Below, piece after piece: positions 50,496 through 60,067 of a DNA stretch of 64,000 nucleotides. Where the stretch lies: the NCBI RefSeq assembly GCF_014654785.1, contig NZ_BNBD01000001.1, forward strand, positions 372,001 through 436,000, read 5' to 3'. A program made the translations under genes and the position numbers. This DNA is from Streptomyces mashuensis (GTDB taxonomy: Bacteria; Actinomycetota; Actinomycetes; Streptomycetales; Streptomycetaceae). The notes below the pieces were generated by a model. The model had not been told where the DNA came from and did not search any database. It saw only the letters and a list, made by a program, of their open reading frames with translations. Position 1 is the first letter of the stretch. Each line of letters opens with the position of its first letter.

Positions 50496-52259
50496 GTGAC
50501 GGCAACGCAAGCCCCCGCAACGCCCCGCCCGACCGAGGAGTTCCGGGCGGCCCGGGACTTCCTGCTCGCCCACCGCGACGACCCCGACGCCGCCCGCGCC
50601 GGCTTCGCCTGGCCCCGGCCGGCCACGTTCAACTGGGCGCTCGACTGGTTCGACGTCATCGCCGCCGGCAACGACCGGCCCGCACTGCGCATCCTGGCCG
50701 ACGACGGCACGGAGACCTGCTTCTCCTTCGACGAGCTGCGCCGCCGCTCCGACCGCGTCGCCGCCTGGCTGCGCGCCCGGGGCGTACGGGCCGGCGACCG
50801 CGTGATCGTCATGCTGGGCAACCAGGCCGAGCTGTGGGAGACCATGCTCGCCGCGATGAAGCTGCGCGCGGTCGTCATCCCCGCCACGCCGCTGCTGGGC
50901 CCCGCCGACCTCGCCGACCGCGTCGCCCGCGGCCGGGCGCGGCACGTGGTCGTCCGCGGCCGCGACGCCGCCAAGTTCGACGACGTACCGGGGGAGTACA
51001 CCCGCATCGCCGTGGGCCCCGGCGCCGGCGCGGGCTGGCTCGCCTACGAGGACGCACACAGCGACGCTCACAGCGACACCCACAGCGACACCCACAGCGA
51101 TGCCCCCGGCGACGCCCACGGGACCGAGGCGCCCGCCACCCCCTTCGTCCCCGACGGCCCCACCCGCCCCGACGAGCCCCTGCTGCTCTACTTCACCTCC
51201 GGCACCACCGCCCGCCCCAAACTCGTCCAGCACACCCACACCTCGTACCCCATCGGGCACTTGACGACGATGTACTGGATCGGGCTGCGGCCCGGCGACG
51301 TCCACCTCAACATCTCCTCGCCCGGCTGGGCCAAGCACGCCTGGTCCAGCCTCTTCGCACCGTGGAACGCCGGCGCCACCGTGCTCGTGCTCGACTACGA
51401 CCGCTTCGACCCGGCCCGCCTCATGGCCGGCATGGACCGTTGCGGCGTCACCACCTTCTGCGCGCCGCCCACCGTGTGGCGCATGCTCATCCAGGCCGAC
51501 CTGCGCGCGCTGCGCACCCCGCCCCGCGAGGCGGTCGCCGCCGGTGAGCCGCTCAACCCCGAGGTGATCGAGGCGGTTCGCCGGGCCTGGGGCATCACCG
51601 TCCGCGACGGCTTCGGGCAGACCGAGACGTGCGTACAGATCGCCAACCCGCCCGGTCAACCCCTCAAGCCCGGCTCCATGGGCCGCCCGGGGCCCGGGTA
51701 CACGATCCTCCTGCTCGACCCGCAGACGGGCGAACCCGCCGACGAGGGCGAGATCGCCGTCGACCTCACCGACCGCCCCGTGGGCGTGATGACCGGCTAC
51801 GAGGGCGACCCCGACCGCACCGCCGAGGCCATGGCGGGCGGCTACTACCGCACGGGCGACATCGGGGTACGGGACGCGGACGGGTATGTCAGATTCGTGG
51901 GCCGGCGCGACGAAGTATTCAAGAGCAGTGACTACAAGGTGTCTCCCTTCGAGCTGGAGAGCGCCCTCCTGGAGCACGAGGCCGTCGCCGAGGCCGCCGT
52001 CGTCCCCGCGCCCGACGCCGTGCGCCTGACGGTGCCCAAGGCGTACGTCGTGCTCGCCGAGGGCTGGGAGCCGGGGCCCGACACGGCCAAGGCCCTCTTC
52101 GCGCACTCGCGGGCCGTGCTCGCCCCGTACAAGCGCCTGCGCCGCCTGGAGTTCGCCGAGCTGCCCAAGACCGTGTCCGGCAAGATCCGCCGCATCGAGC
52201 TGCGCGAGCGCACCGCGCGCGGCGAGGGCGTGGAGTACCGCGAGGAGGACCACCGGTGA
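50496..52259 (+). CDS. acyl-CoA synthetase (ACSM/acetyl-CoA-synthetase-like)
   Basis: 587 residues. AMP-binding enzyme fold: [20 protein letters not shown] (P-loop A3), [33 protein letters not shown] (A5), [20 protein letters not shown] (A7) and the lysine loop [16 protein letters not shown] (A10). The substrate-pocket order is like medium-chain or aromatic acid CoA ligases. An in-frame expansion of 12-nt repeats (DAHS/DTHS) lies at residues 186-209 in a surface loop. GGAGG precedes GTG 50496. Its stop overlaps the next synthetase start by 4 bp. Confidence 0.9.
   Translation: MTATQAPATPRPTEEFRAARDFLLAHRDDPDAARAGFAWPRPATFNWALDWFDVIAAGNDRPALRILADDGTETCFSFDELRRRSDRVAAWLRARGVRAGDRVIVMLGNQAELWETMLAAMKLRAVVIPATPLLGPADLADRVARGRARHVVVRGRDAAKFDDVPGEYTRIAVGPGAGAGWLAYEDAHSDAHSDTHSDTHSDAPGDAHGTEAPATPFVPDGPTRPDEPLLLYFTSGTTARPKLVQHTHTSYPIGHLTTMYWIGLRPGDVHLNISSPGWAKHAWSSLFAPWNAGATVLVLDYDRFDPARLMAGMDRCGVTTFCAPPTVWRMLIQADLRALRTPPREAVAAGEPLNPEVIEAVRRAWGITVRDGFGQTETCVQIANPPGQPLKPGSMGRPGPGYTILLLDPQTGEPADEGEIAVDLTDRPVGVMTGYEGDPDRTAEAMAGGYYRTGDIGVRDADGYVRFVGRRDEVFKSSDYKVSPFELESALLEHEAVAEAAVVPAPDAVRLTVPKAYVVLAEGWEPGPDTAKALFAHSRAVLAPYKRLRRLEFAELPKTVSGKIRRIELRERTARGEGVEYREEDHR
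51051..51122 (+). repeat. 12-nt tandem repeat within the acyl-CoA synthetase gene
   Basis: Six in-frame units of 12 nt encode [20 protein letters not shown] and DAHG. It forms a His/Asp-rich loop between the nucleotide motifs. Confidence 0.9.
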
Positions 52260-53917
52260 CCGACCGCATCCCCGCCCCCACCTCCGCCCCCTCCCGCGAG
52301 TCCTATGAGGCCGGGCCCACCGACGTCCCCCTGCTGGAGGAGACCATCGGCGCCGCCCTGGCGCGCGCCGTACGGCGGCACGGCGACCGCGACGCGCTCG
52401 TCGATGTGCCGTCGGGGCGGCGCTGGACGTGGGCGGAGCTGGGCCGCGCCGTCGAGGAGGTGGCGCTCGGGCTGCTGGCCAAGGGCGTCGGGCGTGGCGA
52501 CCGGGTCGGCATCTGGGCCGTCAACTGCCCCGAGTGGGTCATGCTCCAGTACGCCACCGCCCGTGTCGGCGCGGTGCTCGTCAACGTCAACCCCGCCTAC
52601 CGCGTCCACGAACTGGCGTACGTGCTGCGGCAGGCAGGCATCAGTCTGCTCGTGGCCTCCACCGCCCACCGCACCAGCGACTACCGGCGGATGGCCGAGC
52701 AGGTCCGCGGCGACTGCCCCGCCCTGCGTGACATCGTGTACGTGGGCGACCCCACCTGGGACGGGATGGTCCACCTCGGCGGCGGCGTCGACCGGGCGCG
52801 GATGGCCGCGCGTGAGGCGGCGCTGCACGCCGGGGACCCGGTGAACATCCAGTACACGTCGGGCACCACCGGCTTCCCCAAGGGCGCCACCCTCTCCCAC
52901 CGCAACATCCTCAACAACGGCCATTTCGTGGGGGAGAGCCTCGGGTACACCGCCGAGGACCGGATCGCCGTGCCCGTGCCCTTCTACCACTGCTTCGGCA
53001 TGGTCATGGGCAACCTGGCGGCGCTCACGCACGGCGCCTGCGTGGTGATCCCCGCGCCGGCGTTCGACGCGACGGCGACGCTGCACGCGGTCGAACGCGA
53101 GCGCTGCACCGCGCTGTACGGCGTCCCCACGATGTTCATCGCCGAGCTGGGGCTGCCGGACTTCGCGACGTACGACCTCTCGTCGCTGCGCACCGGCATC
53201 ATGGCGGGCTCGCCGTGCCCGGAGGAGGTGATGAAGCGCGTCGTCACCGAGATGCACATGGCCGAGGTCGCCATCTGCTACGGCATGACGGAGACGTCGC
53301 CGGTGTCCACGCAGACGGGGCGCGCGGACGACCTGGAGCGGCGCACAGGGACCGTGGGGCGCGTCCTGCCGCACGTCGAGGTGAAGGTGGCCGACCCGGA
53401 GACCGGGCGGGCCGTCCCCCGGGGCACCACGGGGGAGCTGTGCACCCGCGGCTACTCGGTGATGCTCGGCTACTGGGACGACCCCGAGCGCACCGCCGAG
53501 GCGGTCGACGCCGACGGGTGGATGCACACCGGCGACCTGGCGGTGATGGACGACGACGGCTTCGTCCGCATCGCGGGCCGCATCAAGGACATGATCATCA
53601 GGGGTGGTGAGAACGTCTACCCGCGGGAGATCGAGGAGTTCCTGCACGGACACCCCAAGATCTCGGACGTCCAGGTGATCGGGGTGCCCGACGCGAAGTA
53701 CGGCGAGGAGATCATGGCCTGCGTCATCCTCCGCGACCCCGCGGACACCCTCACCCGGGACGAGCTGGCCCGGTGGTGCCGCGGCCGGCTGGCGCACTAC
53801 AAGGTGCCGCGGCACCTGCGCGTCATGGATGCCTTCCCGCTGACCGTCAGTGGGAAGGTGCGGAAGGTGGAGCTGCGCCAGGAGGCCGTCGCGCTGCTGA
53901 GCGCGCCGGGGGAGTGA
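52256..53917 (+). CDS. long-chain acyl-CoA synthetase (FadD/YngI-like)
   Basis: 553 residues. AMP-binding motifs are complete: [20 protein letters not shown] (A3), [28 protein letters not shown] (A5), [19 protein letters not shown] (A7), [20 protein letters not shown] and [14 protein letters not shown] (A10). It activates fatty acids as AMP esters and transfers them to CoA. The overlap with the upstream ligase gene (GTGA) indicates one operon. Two ligases in tandem suggest a branched or unusual acid catabolic pathway, but no beta-oxidation gene is adjacent. Confidence 0.9.
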   Translation: MTDRIPAPTSAPSRESYEAGPTDVPLLEETIGAALARAVRRHGDRDALVDVPSGRRWTWAELGRAVEEVALGLLAKGVGRGDRVGIWAVNCPEWVMLQYATARVGAVLVNVNPAYRVHELAYVLRQAGISLLVASTAHRTSDYRRMAEQVRGDCPALRDIVYVGDPTWDGMVHLGGGVDRARMAAREAALHAGDPVNIQYTSGTTGFPKGATLSHRNILNNGHFVGESLGYTAEDRIAVPVPFYHCFGMVMGNLAALTHGACVVIPAPAFDATATLHAVERERCTALYGVPTMFIAELGLPDFATYDLSSLRTGIMAGSPCPEEVMKRVVTEMHMAEVAICYGMTETSPVSTQTGRADDLERRTGTVGRVLPHVEVKVADPETGRAVPRGTTGELCTRGYSVMLGYWDDPERTAEAVDADGWMHTGDLAVMDDDGFVRIAGRIKDMIIRGGENVYPREIEEFLHGHPKISDVQVIGVPDAKYGEEIMACVILRDPADTLTRDELARWCRGRLAHYKVPRHLRVMDAFPLTVSGKVRKVELRQEAVALLSAPGE

Positions 53918-53946
53918 GGGCGGGCGGCGGAGGCGCACGCACAGTG

Positions 53947-53979
53947 GAGGGGGCGGGCCGTCCGGCGGCCCGCCCCCTC
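53947..53979. terminator. 13-bp hairpin after the acyl-CoA synthetase operon
   Basis: GAGGGGGCGGGCC (53947-53959) pairs exactly with 53967-53979 around a 7-nt loop, 30 bp after the stop. Confidence 0.8.
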
Positions 53980-53983
53980 GCAC

Positions 53984-54016
53984 TCCCCCGTTCCCCCGTT
54001 TCCCCCGTTCCCCCGT
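53984..54016 (+). repeat. C-rich short tandem repeat
   Basis: Four copies of TCCCCCGT with 0-1 extra T, between the two convergent terminators. Confidence 0.8.
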
Positions 54017-54027
54017 GGTGGTTCTTG

Positions 54028-54060
54028 CGGGCCCGCCGTCCCCCGTGCGTGGCGGGCCCG
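54028..54060. terminator. 10-bp hairpin in the convergent gap
   Basis: CGGGCCCGCC (54028-54037) and its complement (54051-54060) with a 13-nt loop. It would serve the leftward zinc-ribbon gene, whose stop is at 54147. Confidence 0.6.
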
Positions 54061-54146
54061 TGCACAAGTCTCTGCCCGGTACCCCTCAACTCGCCACGGT
54101 CAGCGGCGAGTTCAGAGGAAGAATTGAGCTTCACGGGGTGCCGCGG

Positions 54147-54869
54147 TCAGCGGCTGCTCCGCCGTACCAGCTCGTCGGCCCAGTCGTTGAGGGCCTGGGG
54201 CGTGCCCGTCAGATCCATCAGGAACAGCGGGAGGCGCAGGTCGTCGGCGCGCCGGCGGGCGTCGCGCGCGTAGCCGGCCAGCGAGAAGCAGACGCCGGCG
54301 GCCTCGGCCAGCAGGCCGTGCAGCCACAGGCACTCCACGTCCCGCAGCGTCGTGGGCAGCGTGGTCGGGTCGACCCGGACGACGAGGCCGCCGCCCCGCA
54401 GGTCCACGCCGGAGGCCGCCGGTGCCGGGCAGCCGCCGGAGCGCCGTACGCCCCGGAAGCCCAGCCAGCGCAGGTAGCGTTCGGCGGCCATGACCGCGTC
54501 CCGCTCGGTACGGATCGTCACCGGGCGGAAGACGGGCCGGGCGCCGGTACCCGGCTCCCGCCCGCCGCCGTCCGGAGGTTCCTCTTCCGCCGCCCGGGGG
54601 CAGCCGGCATCCGGGGCCACCGGCAGCCGCACCACCGTGCCGCACGCGCAGCCGAGCTCCGGGCGCGGCCACTGGCCCTGGCGGTCGCAGGCCGGGCAGC
54701 GCACCGCCACCCAGGAGTCGCGCCAGGTGCGGCGGACCAGCAGTTCGGGGGTCGCATCGGGGGGTACGGGCAGCGTGAGGGGTGCGCCGCAGGCGCACGG
54801 GAAGGTGGGTGGTGTGTAGGAGTGCTCACGGTGACACGTGGGGCAGCGCACCGGGACGTTCTCGGCCAT
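54147..54869 (-). CDS. zinc-ribbon protein with degenerate Mrr-like domain
   Basis: 240 residues. Two zinc ribbons come first: RCPTCHREHSY ... FPCACGAPL (about 8-30) and RCPACDRQGQW ... LGCACGTVV (about 57-78). A linker leads to a restriction-endonuclease-like domain (about 120-235): AAERYLRWLGFRGVRR, ASGVDLRGGGLVVRVDPTT, GLLAEAAGVCFSLAGYARDA, RLPLFLMDLTGTPQALNDWA. The order matches Mrr-like domains, but the catalytic D-xn-(D/E)-x-K appears as D-x7-VRV without Lys, so cleavage is doubtful. Function is unknown; nucleic-acid binding by the ribbons is plausible. Confidence 0.65.
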   Translation of the reverse strand: MAENVPVRCPTCHREHSYTPPTFPCACGAPLTLPVPPDATPELLVRRTWRDSWVAVRCPACDRQGQWPRPELGCACGTVVRLPVAPDAGCPRAAEEEPPDGGGREPGTGARPVFRPVTIRTERDAVMAAERYLRWLGFRGVRRSGGCPAPAASGVDLRGGGLVVRVDPTTLPTTLRDVECLWLHGLLAEAAGVCFSLAGYARDARRRADDLRLPLFLMDLTGTPQALNDWADELVRRSSR

Positions 54870-55014
54870 GACAGTTCCGTGCCTCCAGTCCCTCTCCAGT
54901 ACCGCTCCGGCTCCGGGTGGCCGGGCAGCGGTCCGCCGGGTGACGGGGACCCCATCGTCCACGATGCGGGCACGGGCCGGGTGCGAAACGTGAAGGCACG
55001 GGGAGAGCTTCCGC

Positions 55015-56763
55015 TCACAGCGGGGGCTCGAACTCCCGGACGGCGTCGATGTCGGTGCCGTGCGGCGTGTTCGCCTCCCGCTCGATCATGATCTCGACGA
55101 GGACGGGCCGCGACGTGGCCGCGGCCTGCTTCCGCGCCCACTCCAGCGCCGGACGGATCTCCGCCGGGTGCGTCACGCGCCGCCCCGAGCAGCCGTACGC
55201 CCGCATGATCGCCACATGGTCGGTGCCCGTCTCGTCGTAGTGCAGGTCCACCTGGTAGTTCATGCCGTAGCCGACGGACGCCTGCCGGATGAGGCCCAGG
55301 TACTCGTTGTTGAGCATGACGAGGACGAACGGGATGTCGTACTGCGCTGCGACCGCCAGCTCCTCCACCGTGTACTGGAAGCCGTAGTCGCCCACGACAC
55401 CGACCACCTCGGTGCCGCCCCGGCCCATGCCCTCCAGTGCCTTCTTCACCCCGATGGCCGCCGGCACCTCCCAGCCCAGCGGGCCGGCCTGGCCGCACAC
55501 CTGGTAGTGCCGCGGCCGGTGCGCCTTGTGATGCTGGCCGCCCCAGATCTGGTACAGCCCGATGGCCGTCACCACGTGCGTGTCCTCGCCGAACGCCTCG
55601 TTGAGCTCCTTGTAGACGCGCGGCGCCTTCACCGGGACGTCGTCGAAGTCCTCCCGCCGCAGCAGGGTGAGCTTCAGCTCGCGGCAGCGCGCCCGCCACG
55701 CGGCGAGCTCCGGCCGTGCGCCGCGCCGCCGGGCCGCCTCCAGCAGGGCGGCGAGGAACAGCCGTGCGTCGGCGACCACCCCCAGGTCCGGCTCGATCAC
55801 CCGGCCCAGCTGGGTGGGTTCGACGTCCACGTGCACGAACGTGCGGTCGCCGCGGTAGACGGCGGTGTCCGCGCCGGTGTGCCGGTCGCCGAAGCGCGCG
55901 CCCACCGCCAGCACGAAGTCGGCCTCCAGGAACGAGGCGTTGGCGTACCGCTGGCTCGTCTGGATGCCGGTGGTGCCCATGTTCAGCTCGTGGTCGTCCT
56001 CGATCGCGCCCTTGCCCATCAGGGTGACCTGGAACGGCACGCCCAGCTGCTCCACCAGCTCGCGCAGCACGGCCGAGGCGCCGGAGAGGATCACCCCGCC
56101 GCCTGCCAGCACCAGCGGCCGCCGGGCCCGCAGCAGCAGGTCCAGCGCGGCCTCGACGGCGGCGGGGTGCGGGGGCGCGGCACGGAGCGGCAGCGGCGCG
56201 TCCGCCGTGGCGTCGTAACGGATCGTACGGCGCGCCACGTCCACCGGGATGTCGATCAGCACCGGTCCCGGGCGGCCCTCGCGCGCGACGCGGAACGCCT
56301 CGCGGAACACCCACGGCACCTGCGCCGCCTCCCGCACCTGCACCGCCCACTTGGTGACCGGCCGCACCATGCCGACGATGTCGACGGCCTGGAACGCCTC
56401 CTGGTGCAGCTTGGCCGTGACGGCCTGCCCGGTGACGCACAGCATGGGCACGGAGTCCGCGAACGCGGTGTACAGGCCGGTGACGAGGTTGGTGGCACCC
56501 GGCCCCGAGGTGGCCAGGGCCACGCCGACGCGGCCGTTGGTGCGGGCCCAGCCGTCGGCCATGTGCGCCGCGGCCGCCTCGTGCCGGACGATCAGGTGCT
56601 CGATGCCGCCGACGTCCCGCAGCGCCCGGTACAACGGCAGGTTGGCGGCCCCGGGGCAGCCGAACGCCACGTCCACGCCCTCGTCCCGCATGACGCGCAC
56701 GGCCGCCTCCATGGCCGGAACGACGGGGACGGCGGGAATGGCGGGGACGGCGGGCCCGCTCAT
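55015..56763 (-). CDS. gcl: glyoxylate carboligase
   Basis: 582 residues. ThDP enzyme with AFGCPGAANLPLYRALRD at the start; note VRHEAAAAHMADGWAR, in which the Glu expected of most ThDP enzymes corresponds to Glu or Val. GDYGFQYTVEELAVAAQYDI ... NNEYLGLI is the ThDP/Mg site, and DGWARTN/SGPGATN motifs follow family order. It condenses two glyoxylates to tartronate semialdehyde plus CO2. ATG 56763 overlaps the stop of the reductase gene in an ATGA. FAD, bound but not redox active, is expected. It is the last gene of the hyi-glxR-gcl operon. Confidence 0.93.
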   Translation of the reverse strand: MSGPAVPAIPAVPVVPAMEAAVRVMRDEGVDVAFGCPGAANLPLYRALRDVGGIEHLIVRHEAAAAHMADGWARTNGRVGVALATSGPGATNLVTGLYTAFADSVPMLCVTGQAVTAKLHQEAFQAVDIVGMVRPVTKWAVQVREAAQVPWVFREAFRVAREGRPGPVLIDIPVDVARRTIRYDATADAPLPLRAAPPHPAAVEAALDLLLRARRPLVLAGGGVILSGASAVLRELVEQLGVPFQVTLMGKGAIEDDHELNMGTTGIQTSQRYANASFLEADFVLAVGARFGDRHTGADTAVYRGDRTFVHVDVEPTQLGRVIEPDLGVVADARLFLAALLEAARRRGARPELAAWRARCRELKLTLLRREDFDDVPVKAPRVYKELNEAFGEDTHVVTAIGLYQIWGGQHHKAHRPRHYQVCGQAGPLGWEVPAAIGVKKALEGMGRGGTEVVGVVGDYGFQYTVEELAVAAQYDIPFVLVMLNNEYLGLIRQASVGYGMNYQVDLHYDETGTDHVAIMRAYGCSGRRVTHPAEIRPALEWARKQAAATSRPVLVEIMIEREANTPHGTDIDAVREFEPPL

Positions 56764-57656
56764 GTCGCCACGCCCGACAGGCGTTCGACGCCGCGCAGCA
56801 GCGCCGAGTGGTCCAGCCCGCCGTCGCCCTGGGCCCGCGCGGCGGCCATCAGTGTCGCGAGCAGGCCGCCCAGCGGCAGCACGACGCCGGTCTCGCGGGC
56901 GGCGGCCGTCACGATGCCCAGGTCCTTGTGGTGCAGGTCGACGCGGAAGCCCGGCGGGTGGTGGCGGCGGACGAAGTTGTCGCGCTTGCGCGCGAGGACG
57001 GCGGAGGCGGCGAGGCCGCCGCCCAGCACGTCGAGGGCCGCGTCCAGGTCCACCCCGGCGGCGCGCAGGAAGACGACCGCCTCCGCACAGGCCTGCAGGT
57101 GGGCGGCGACCATGAGCTGGTTGGCGGCCTTCACGGTCTGGCCCGCGCCGTGCGGGCCGCAGTGCACGACGGTCGTGCCCAGGGCGCGGAACAGCGGCAG
57201 AGCCTCCTCGAAGTCGGCGCGGTCGCCGCCGGCCATGACGGAGAGCGTGCCCTCGACCGCGCCGGCCTCGCCGCCGGACACGGGGGCGTCGAGGACGCGT
57301 ACGCCGTGCGGTGCCGCAGCCTTGGCCAGGGCGGTGGCGGTGGCCGGGGCGACGGTCGACATGTCGATGAAGAGAGTGCGGGGGCGGGCGTGTTCCAGGA
57401 CGCCTCCGGTGCCGTCCGTGCCGTGGGCGACGGCGGTGACCTGGGCGTCGGCCGGCAGCATCGTGACGACGACGTCGGCCCGCTGCACCGCCTCGCGCAC
57501 GGAAGCGGCCGGGGTGCCGCCGCGGGCGGCGAGCCGGTCGAGCTTGTGGGCCTCCAGGGTGTACCCGGTGACGGGGTAGCCGGCGCGGATGAGGTTCTCG
57601 GCCATGGGCGAACCCATGACGCCGAGCCCGATCCACGCCACGTGGGGGAGAGCCAT
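56760..57656 (-). CDS. glxR: 2-hydroxy-3-oxopropionate (tartronate semialdehyde) reductase
   Basis: 298 residues of the beta-hydroxyacid dehydrogenase family. N-terminal NAD(P) loop VAWIGLGVMGSPMAENLIRA, FIDMSTVAPATATALAKAA, substrate motif DAPVSGGEAGAVEGTLSVMA and the catalytic Lys in GAGQTVKAANQLMVAAHLQA. It reduces tartronate semialdehyde to glycerate. GGAGG lies before ATG 57656. It sits between hyi and gcl with overlaps or short gaps. Confidence 0.93.
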   Translation of the reverse strand: MALPHVAWIGLGVMGSPMAENLIRAGYPVTGYTLEAHKLDRLAARGGTPAASVREAVQRADVVVTMLPADAQVTAVAHGTDGTGGVLEHARPRTLFIDMSTVAPATATALAKAAAPHGVRVLDAPVSGGEAGAVEGTLSVMAGGDRADFEEALPLFRALGTTVVHCGPHGAGQTVKAANQLMVAAHLQACAEAVVFLRAAGVDLDAALDVLGGGLAASAVLARKRDNFVRRHHPPGFRVDLHHKDLGIVTAAARETGVVLPLGGLLATLMAAARAQGDGGLDHSALLRGVERLSGVAT

Positions 57657-57694
57657 GCGGTGCCTCCAGTGGTGTACGGGGGAGAGGGGCCGTG

Positions 57695-58525
57695 TCAGGT
57701 GCCGGTGAGCCAGTCGAAGCGGCCGGGGCCGGGCGGGGCCGTGTACTCCAGGCCGGTCCAGCCGTCGTAGCCGGCCTTGCGGAGCCGCTCCAGCAGCCCG
57801 GCGAGGTCGAGGCGGCCGGTGCCGGGCGCGCCCCTGCCGGGTACGTCGGCGATCTGCACGTGGCCCGCGCGGGCGCCGTGCCGGTCGACGGCCGCGCCCA
57901 CGTCCTCGCCGCCCCGGGCCAGGTGGTAGAGGTCCAGCAGCAGCCGGGCGTTGTCGAGGCCGGTCACGGCGTTGACGCGCTCGGCGACCTCGGCGGCGGC
58001 GTCGGCGGTGGTGAGGGGGTACAGCGGCGACTCGGCGGCGTTGAGCGCCTCGACGAGCAGCAGCGCGCCGGCCCGGTCGGCCTCCCGGGCCGCGTACGCG
58101 AGGTTCTCCAGGGCCAGGGCGTCCTGCGCGGCGGGGTCGGCGCCCGGGACGCGGTTGCCGTAGAGGGCATTGAGCGCGCGACAGCCCACCGACCGGGCGA
58201 AGGCGGCGGCGACCGGCACGTTGGCGCGGAAGCGCTCCGCCTCCTCGCCGGGCACGGACGCGGCACCGCGGTCCGGGCCGGGCAGCCGCCCGGCGTAGAA
58301 GTTGAGACCCACCAGCTGCGTCCCCGCGACCTCCAGCGCCGCGCGCAGCGCGTCGAGCCCGGCCTGCTCCGGCACGGGCGCCCCGGGCCAGGGCCACCAC
58401 AGCTCGACGGCCGTGAACCCGGCGGCCGCGGCCGCCGCCGGCCGCTGGAGCAGGGGCAGTTCGGTGAAGAGGATCGAGAGATTGACGTCGAATCGATTCC
58501 GGGTAGCGAAAGAGTGGTTTCGCAT
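57695..58525 (-). CDS. hyi: hydroxypyruvate isomerase
   Basis: 276 residues. The TIM-barrel AP-endonuclease-2-like fold: FDVNLSILFTELPLLQRP, GFTAVELWWPWPG, LVGLNFYAGRLPGPDRGA, LLVEALNAAESPLYPLTT, NARLLLDLYHLARGG, HVQIADVPGRGAPGTG and YTAPPGPGRFDWL. It interconverts hydroxypyruvate and tartronate semialdehyde, feeding the reductase. ATG 58525 lacks a Shine-Dalgarno, so the transcript may be leaderless. It is divergent from a pair of small genes across 60 bp. Confidence 0.92.
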   Translation of the reverse strand: MRNHSFATRNRFDVNLSILFTELPLLQRPAAAAAAGFTAVELWWPWPGAPVPEQAGLDALRAALEVAGTQLVGLNFYAGRLPGPDRGAASVPGEEAERFRANVPVAAAFARSVGCRALNALYGNRVPGADPAAQDALALENLAYAAREADRAGALLLVEALNAAESPLYPLTTADAAAEVAERVNAVTGLDNARLLLDLYHLARGGEDVGAAVDRHGARAGHVQIADVPGRGAPGTGRLDLAGLLERLRKAGYDGWTGLEYTAPPGPGRFDWLTGT

Positions 58526-58585
58526 AGAGGAAGGCTGGGGTCGTGTCCGAGACTCTGTCAAGGGTCGGTGCAGTACGTTGACCGC

Positions 58586-58837
58586 GTGCGATTGAGAGTG
58601 GAGTTCACGACGGAGCCGTTCGACCTGGAGCGGACGCCACGCCACGCCGAGGTGGCGCGGGAGGTGATCCAGGGGGCGGCGCTGGACGCCGTCGACGTCG
58701 GCCCGTTCGGCAACACCGTCGAGGGCGGTGCCGAGGTGGTGCTCGCGGCCCTGAACGACCTCCTGCGCAAGTCGCTGGAGGCGGGCGCCGACCGGGTGTC
58801 CCTCCAGGTCAACGTGATCGAGGGCGGCCCCGCGTGA
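58586..58837 (+). CDS. small MTH1187/thiamine-binding-like protein
   Basis: 83 residues from GTG 58586. The pattern VRLRVEFTTEPFDLE, HAEVAREVIQGAALDAVDVG, LLRKSLEAGADRVSLQVNVI gives a beta-alpha-beta ferredoxin-like fold similar to the MTH1187/YkoF-type thiamine-binding proteins. The reading frame overlaps the next start by 4 bp. The pair is conserved next to gcl-glxR-hyi in Streptomyces genomes as I remember them, but no function has been shown to my knowledge. Family call tentative. Confidence 0.55.
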   Translation: MRLRVEFTTEPFDLERTPRHAEVAREVIQGAALDAVDVGPFGNTVEGGAEVVLAALNDLLRKSLEAGADRVSLQVNVIEGGPA

Positions 58838-59226
58838 GCGGCGAGGAGCATCCGCTGTGCGGTGCCGTACGCCCGCTCGTGGACGCGATCGGCGCCACGC
58901 TGCTGAACCCCGAACAGGCCGGTGACGAGGACGTGGTGCTGTCCTGGGAGGGCCGCCCGGTCGTCGCCGTACGGCTGCCACGCCTGCCCGAGTCGCTCGA
59001 CGGCATACTGGCGGACCTCGAACGCCGGCACGGCACCCCCTTGGCCGGCCTGGACCGGCGGGCCAAGCAGGCCGTGGTCCGCCACCTGGAGGCTCGGGGT
59101 GCGTTCGCGCTGCGGCGCGGCGTGGAAACGGTGGCAGCGGCCCTGGGCGTCAGCCGCTTCACGATCTACAACTACCTCAACCGGGAGAAGGCGGGGAGGG
59201 CGGGGGAGGTGCCGGGGGAGGCGTGA
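58834..59226 (+). CDS. small Fis-type HTH protein paired with the MTH1187-like protein
   Basis: 130 residues. The N-terminal half (LCGAVRPLVDAIGATLLN, DVVLSWEGRPVVAVRLP) is beta-rich and compact. The C-terminal half has LERRHGTPLAGLDRRAKQAV and a Fis/PucR-type HTH, GVETVAAALGVSRFTIYNYL, ending near residue 120. It overlaps the preceding gene by 4 bp. It could regulate the divergent hyi operon, since GTCAA/GTTGAC half-sites lie between them. Confidence 0.65.
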   Translation: MSGEEHPLCGAVRPLVDAIGATLLNPEQAGDEDVVLSWEGRPVVAVRLPRLPESLDGILADLERRHGTPLAGLDRRAKQAVVRHLEARGAFALRRGVETVAAALGVSRFTIYNYLNREKAGRAGEVPGEA

Positions 59227-59229
59227 GGG

Positions 59230-59994
59230 TCAGCGCTTCAGGGGGAGGGCGTGCTTCTTCTCCGCCAGGTGCTTCTGCATCTTCTGGAGCACGTCCAGTG
59301 CCAGGGTGTGCATGTTCTGTTCGTTCCCCGGGTCCCCAGCGGCCGTAGCTGACAGTGTGACGTTTCCGCTCCTTCCTGTTGCGATCGTGTACACCTGTGT
59401 CGTTTTCTGGCCGTTCTGGTCGGTCGTGATGTAGGTGCCGTCCTCGGCCACGCTCTCGTCGAACCCCGACAGCTGTTCGGTGGGGCTCTGGCGGATGTTC
59501 TCCCAGCGGTCTGTGTCCGATGACTGATTGGGGCAGCGCTGAACACTGCTCTCGTCGTCCTTGAGGAAGGACTTCGCGGTGTCCGGCTTGTCGAACACGC
59601 GCACCTGGGACGCCCCGGCGGTGGCGGGGTTGTCCCGCTGAGAGTCCCGCTCGAAGGAATACATGGTTCCGGTGCGGTCGCTGTGCTGGGAGACCTTGCA
59701 GTCCGCCCCCACGGTCGGCTCTCCGATCCCGTTGGCTTCGTTGCCTCCCGAGAAGCCCGGCCCCCAGTCTCCCGGGGTGGCGGCCACGTCCTTGGCCAGC
59801 TTCTGCGCGTCCGTGGTCGTCTGGCCCGACTCGCCCCCCGGCAGCAGGAGCACGACCACGACGACCACGACCACGACCGCGGCGACACCGGCCGCGATCC
59901 ACGTGATGAGCCGGCGCTTCTTGCGCCGTTCGTCAGCCTCCGAGGGCTGCGGGTGGAGCGGGCCGGACGGGGGGCCGGGCGGTTGCGAGGTCAC
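59230..59994 (-). CDS. membrane-anchored lipoprotein-like hypothetical protein
   Basis: 254 residues from GTG 59994. A cytoplasmic Pro-rich N-terminus and basic RRKKRRL precede one TM helix (ITWIAAGVAAVVVVVVVVVL), then a soluble extracellular domain with CKVSQHSDRTG, VRVFDKPDTAKSFL and GTYITTDQNGQKTTQV. The pattern resembles solitary PknH-like or sensor-type extracellular domains, but no family is certain. No SD is strong. It converges with the HTH gene. Confidence 0.55.
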   Translation of the reverse strand: MTSQPPGPPSGPLHPQPSEADERRKKRRLITWIAAGVAAVVVVVVVVVLLLPGGESGQTTTDAQKLAKDVAATPGDWGPGFSGGNEANGIGEPTVGADCKVSQHSDRTGTMYSFERDSQRDNPATAGASQVRVFDKPDTAKSFLKDDESSVQRCPNQSSDTDRWENIRQSPTEQLSGFDESVAEDGTYITTDQNGQKTTQVYTIATGRSGNVTLSATAAGDPGNEQNMHTLALDVLQKMQKHLAEKKHALPLKR

Positions 59995-60067
59995 ATTGGT
60001 GCGATACCACCCCTGATCGACGCCATTGTCCGCCGTTCGGGTACCGATCGCGTCGGCGACGGGTCTT

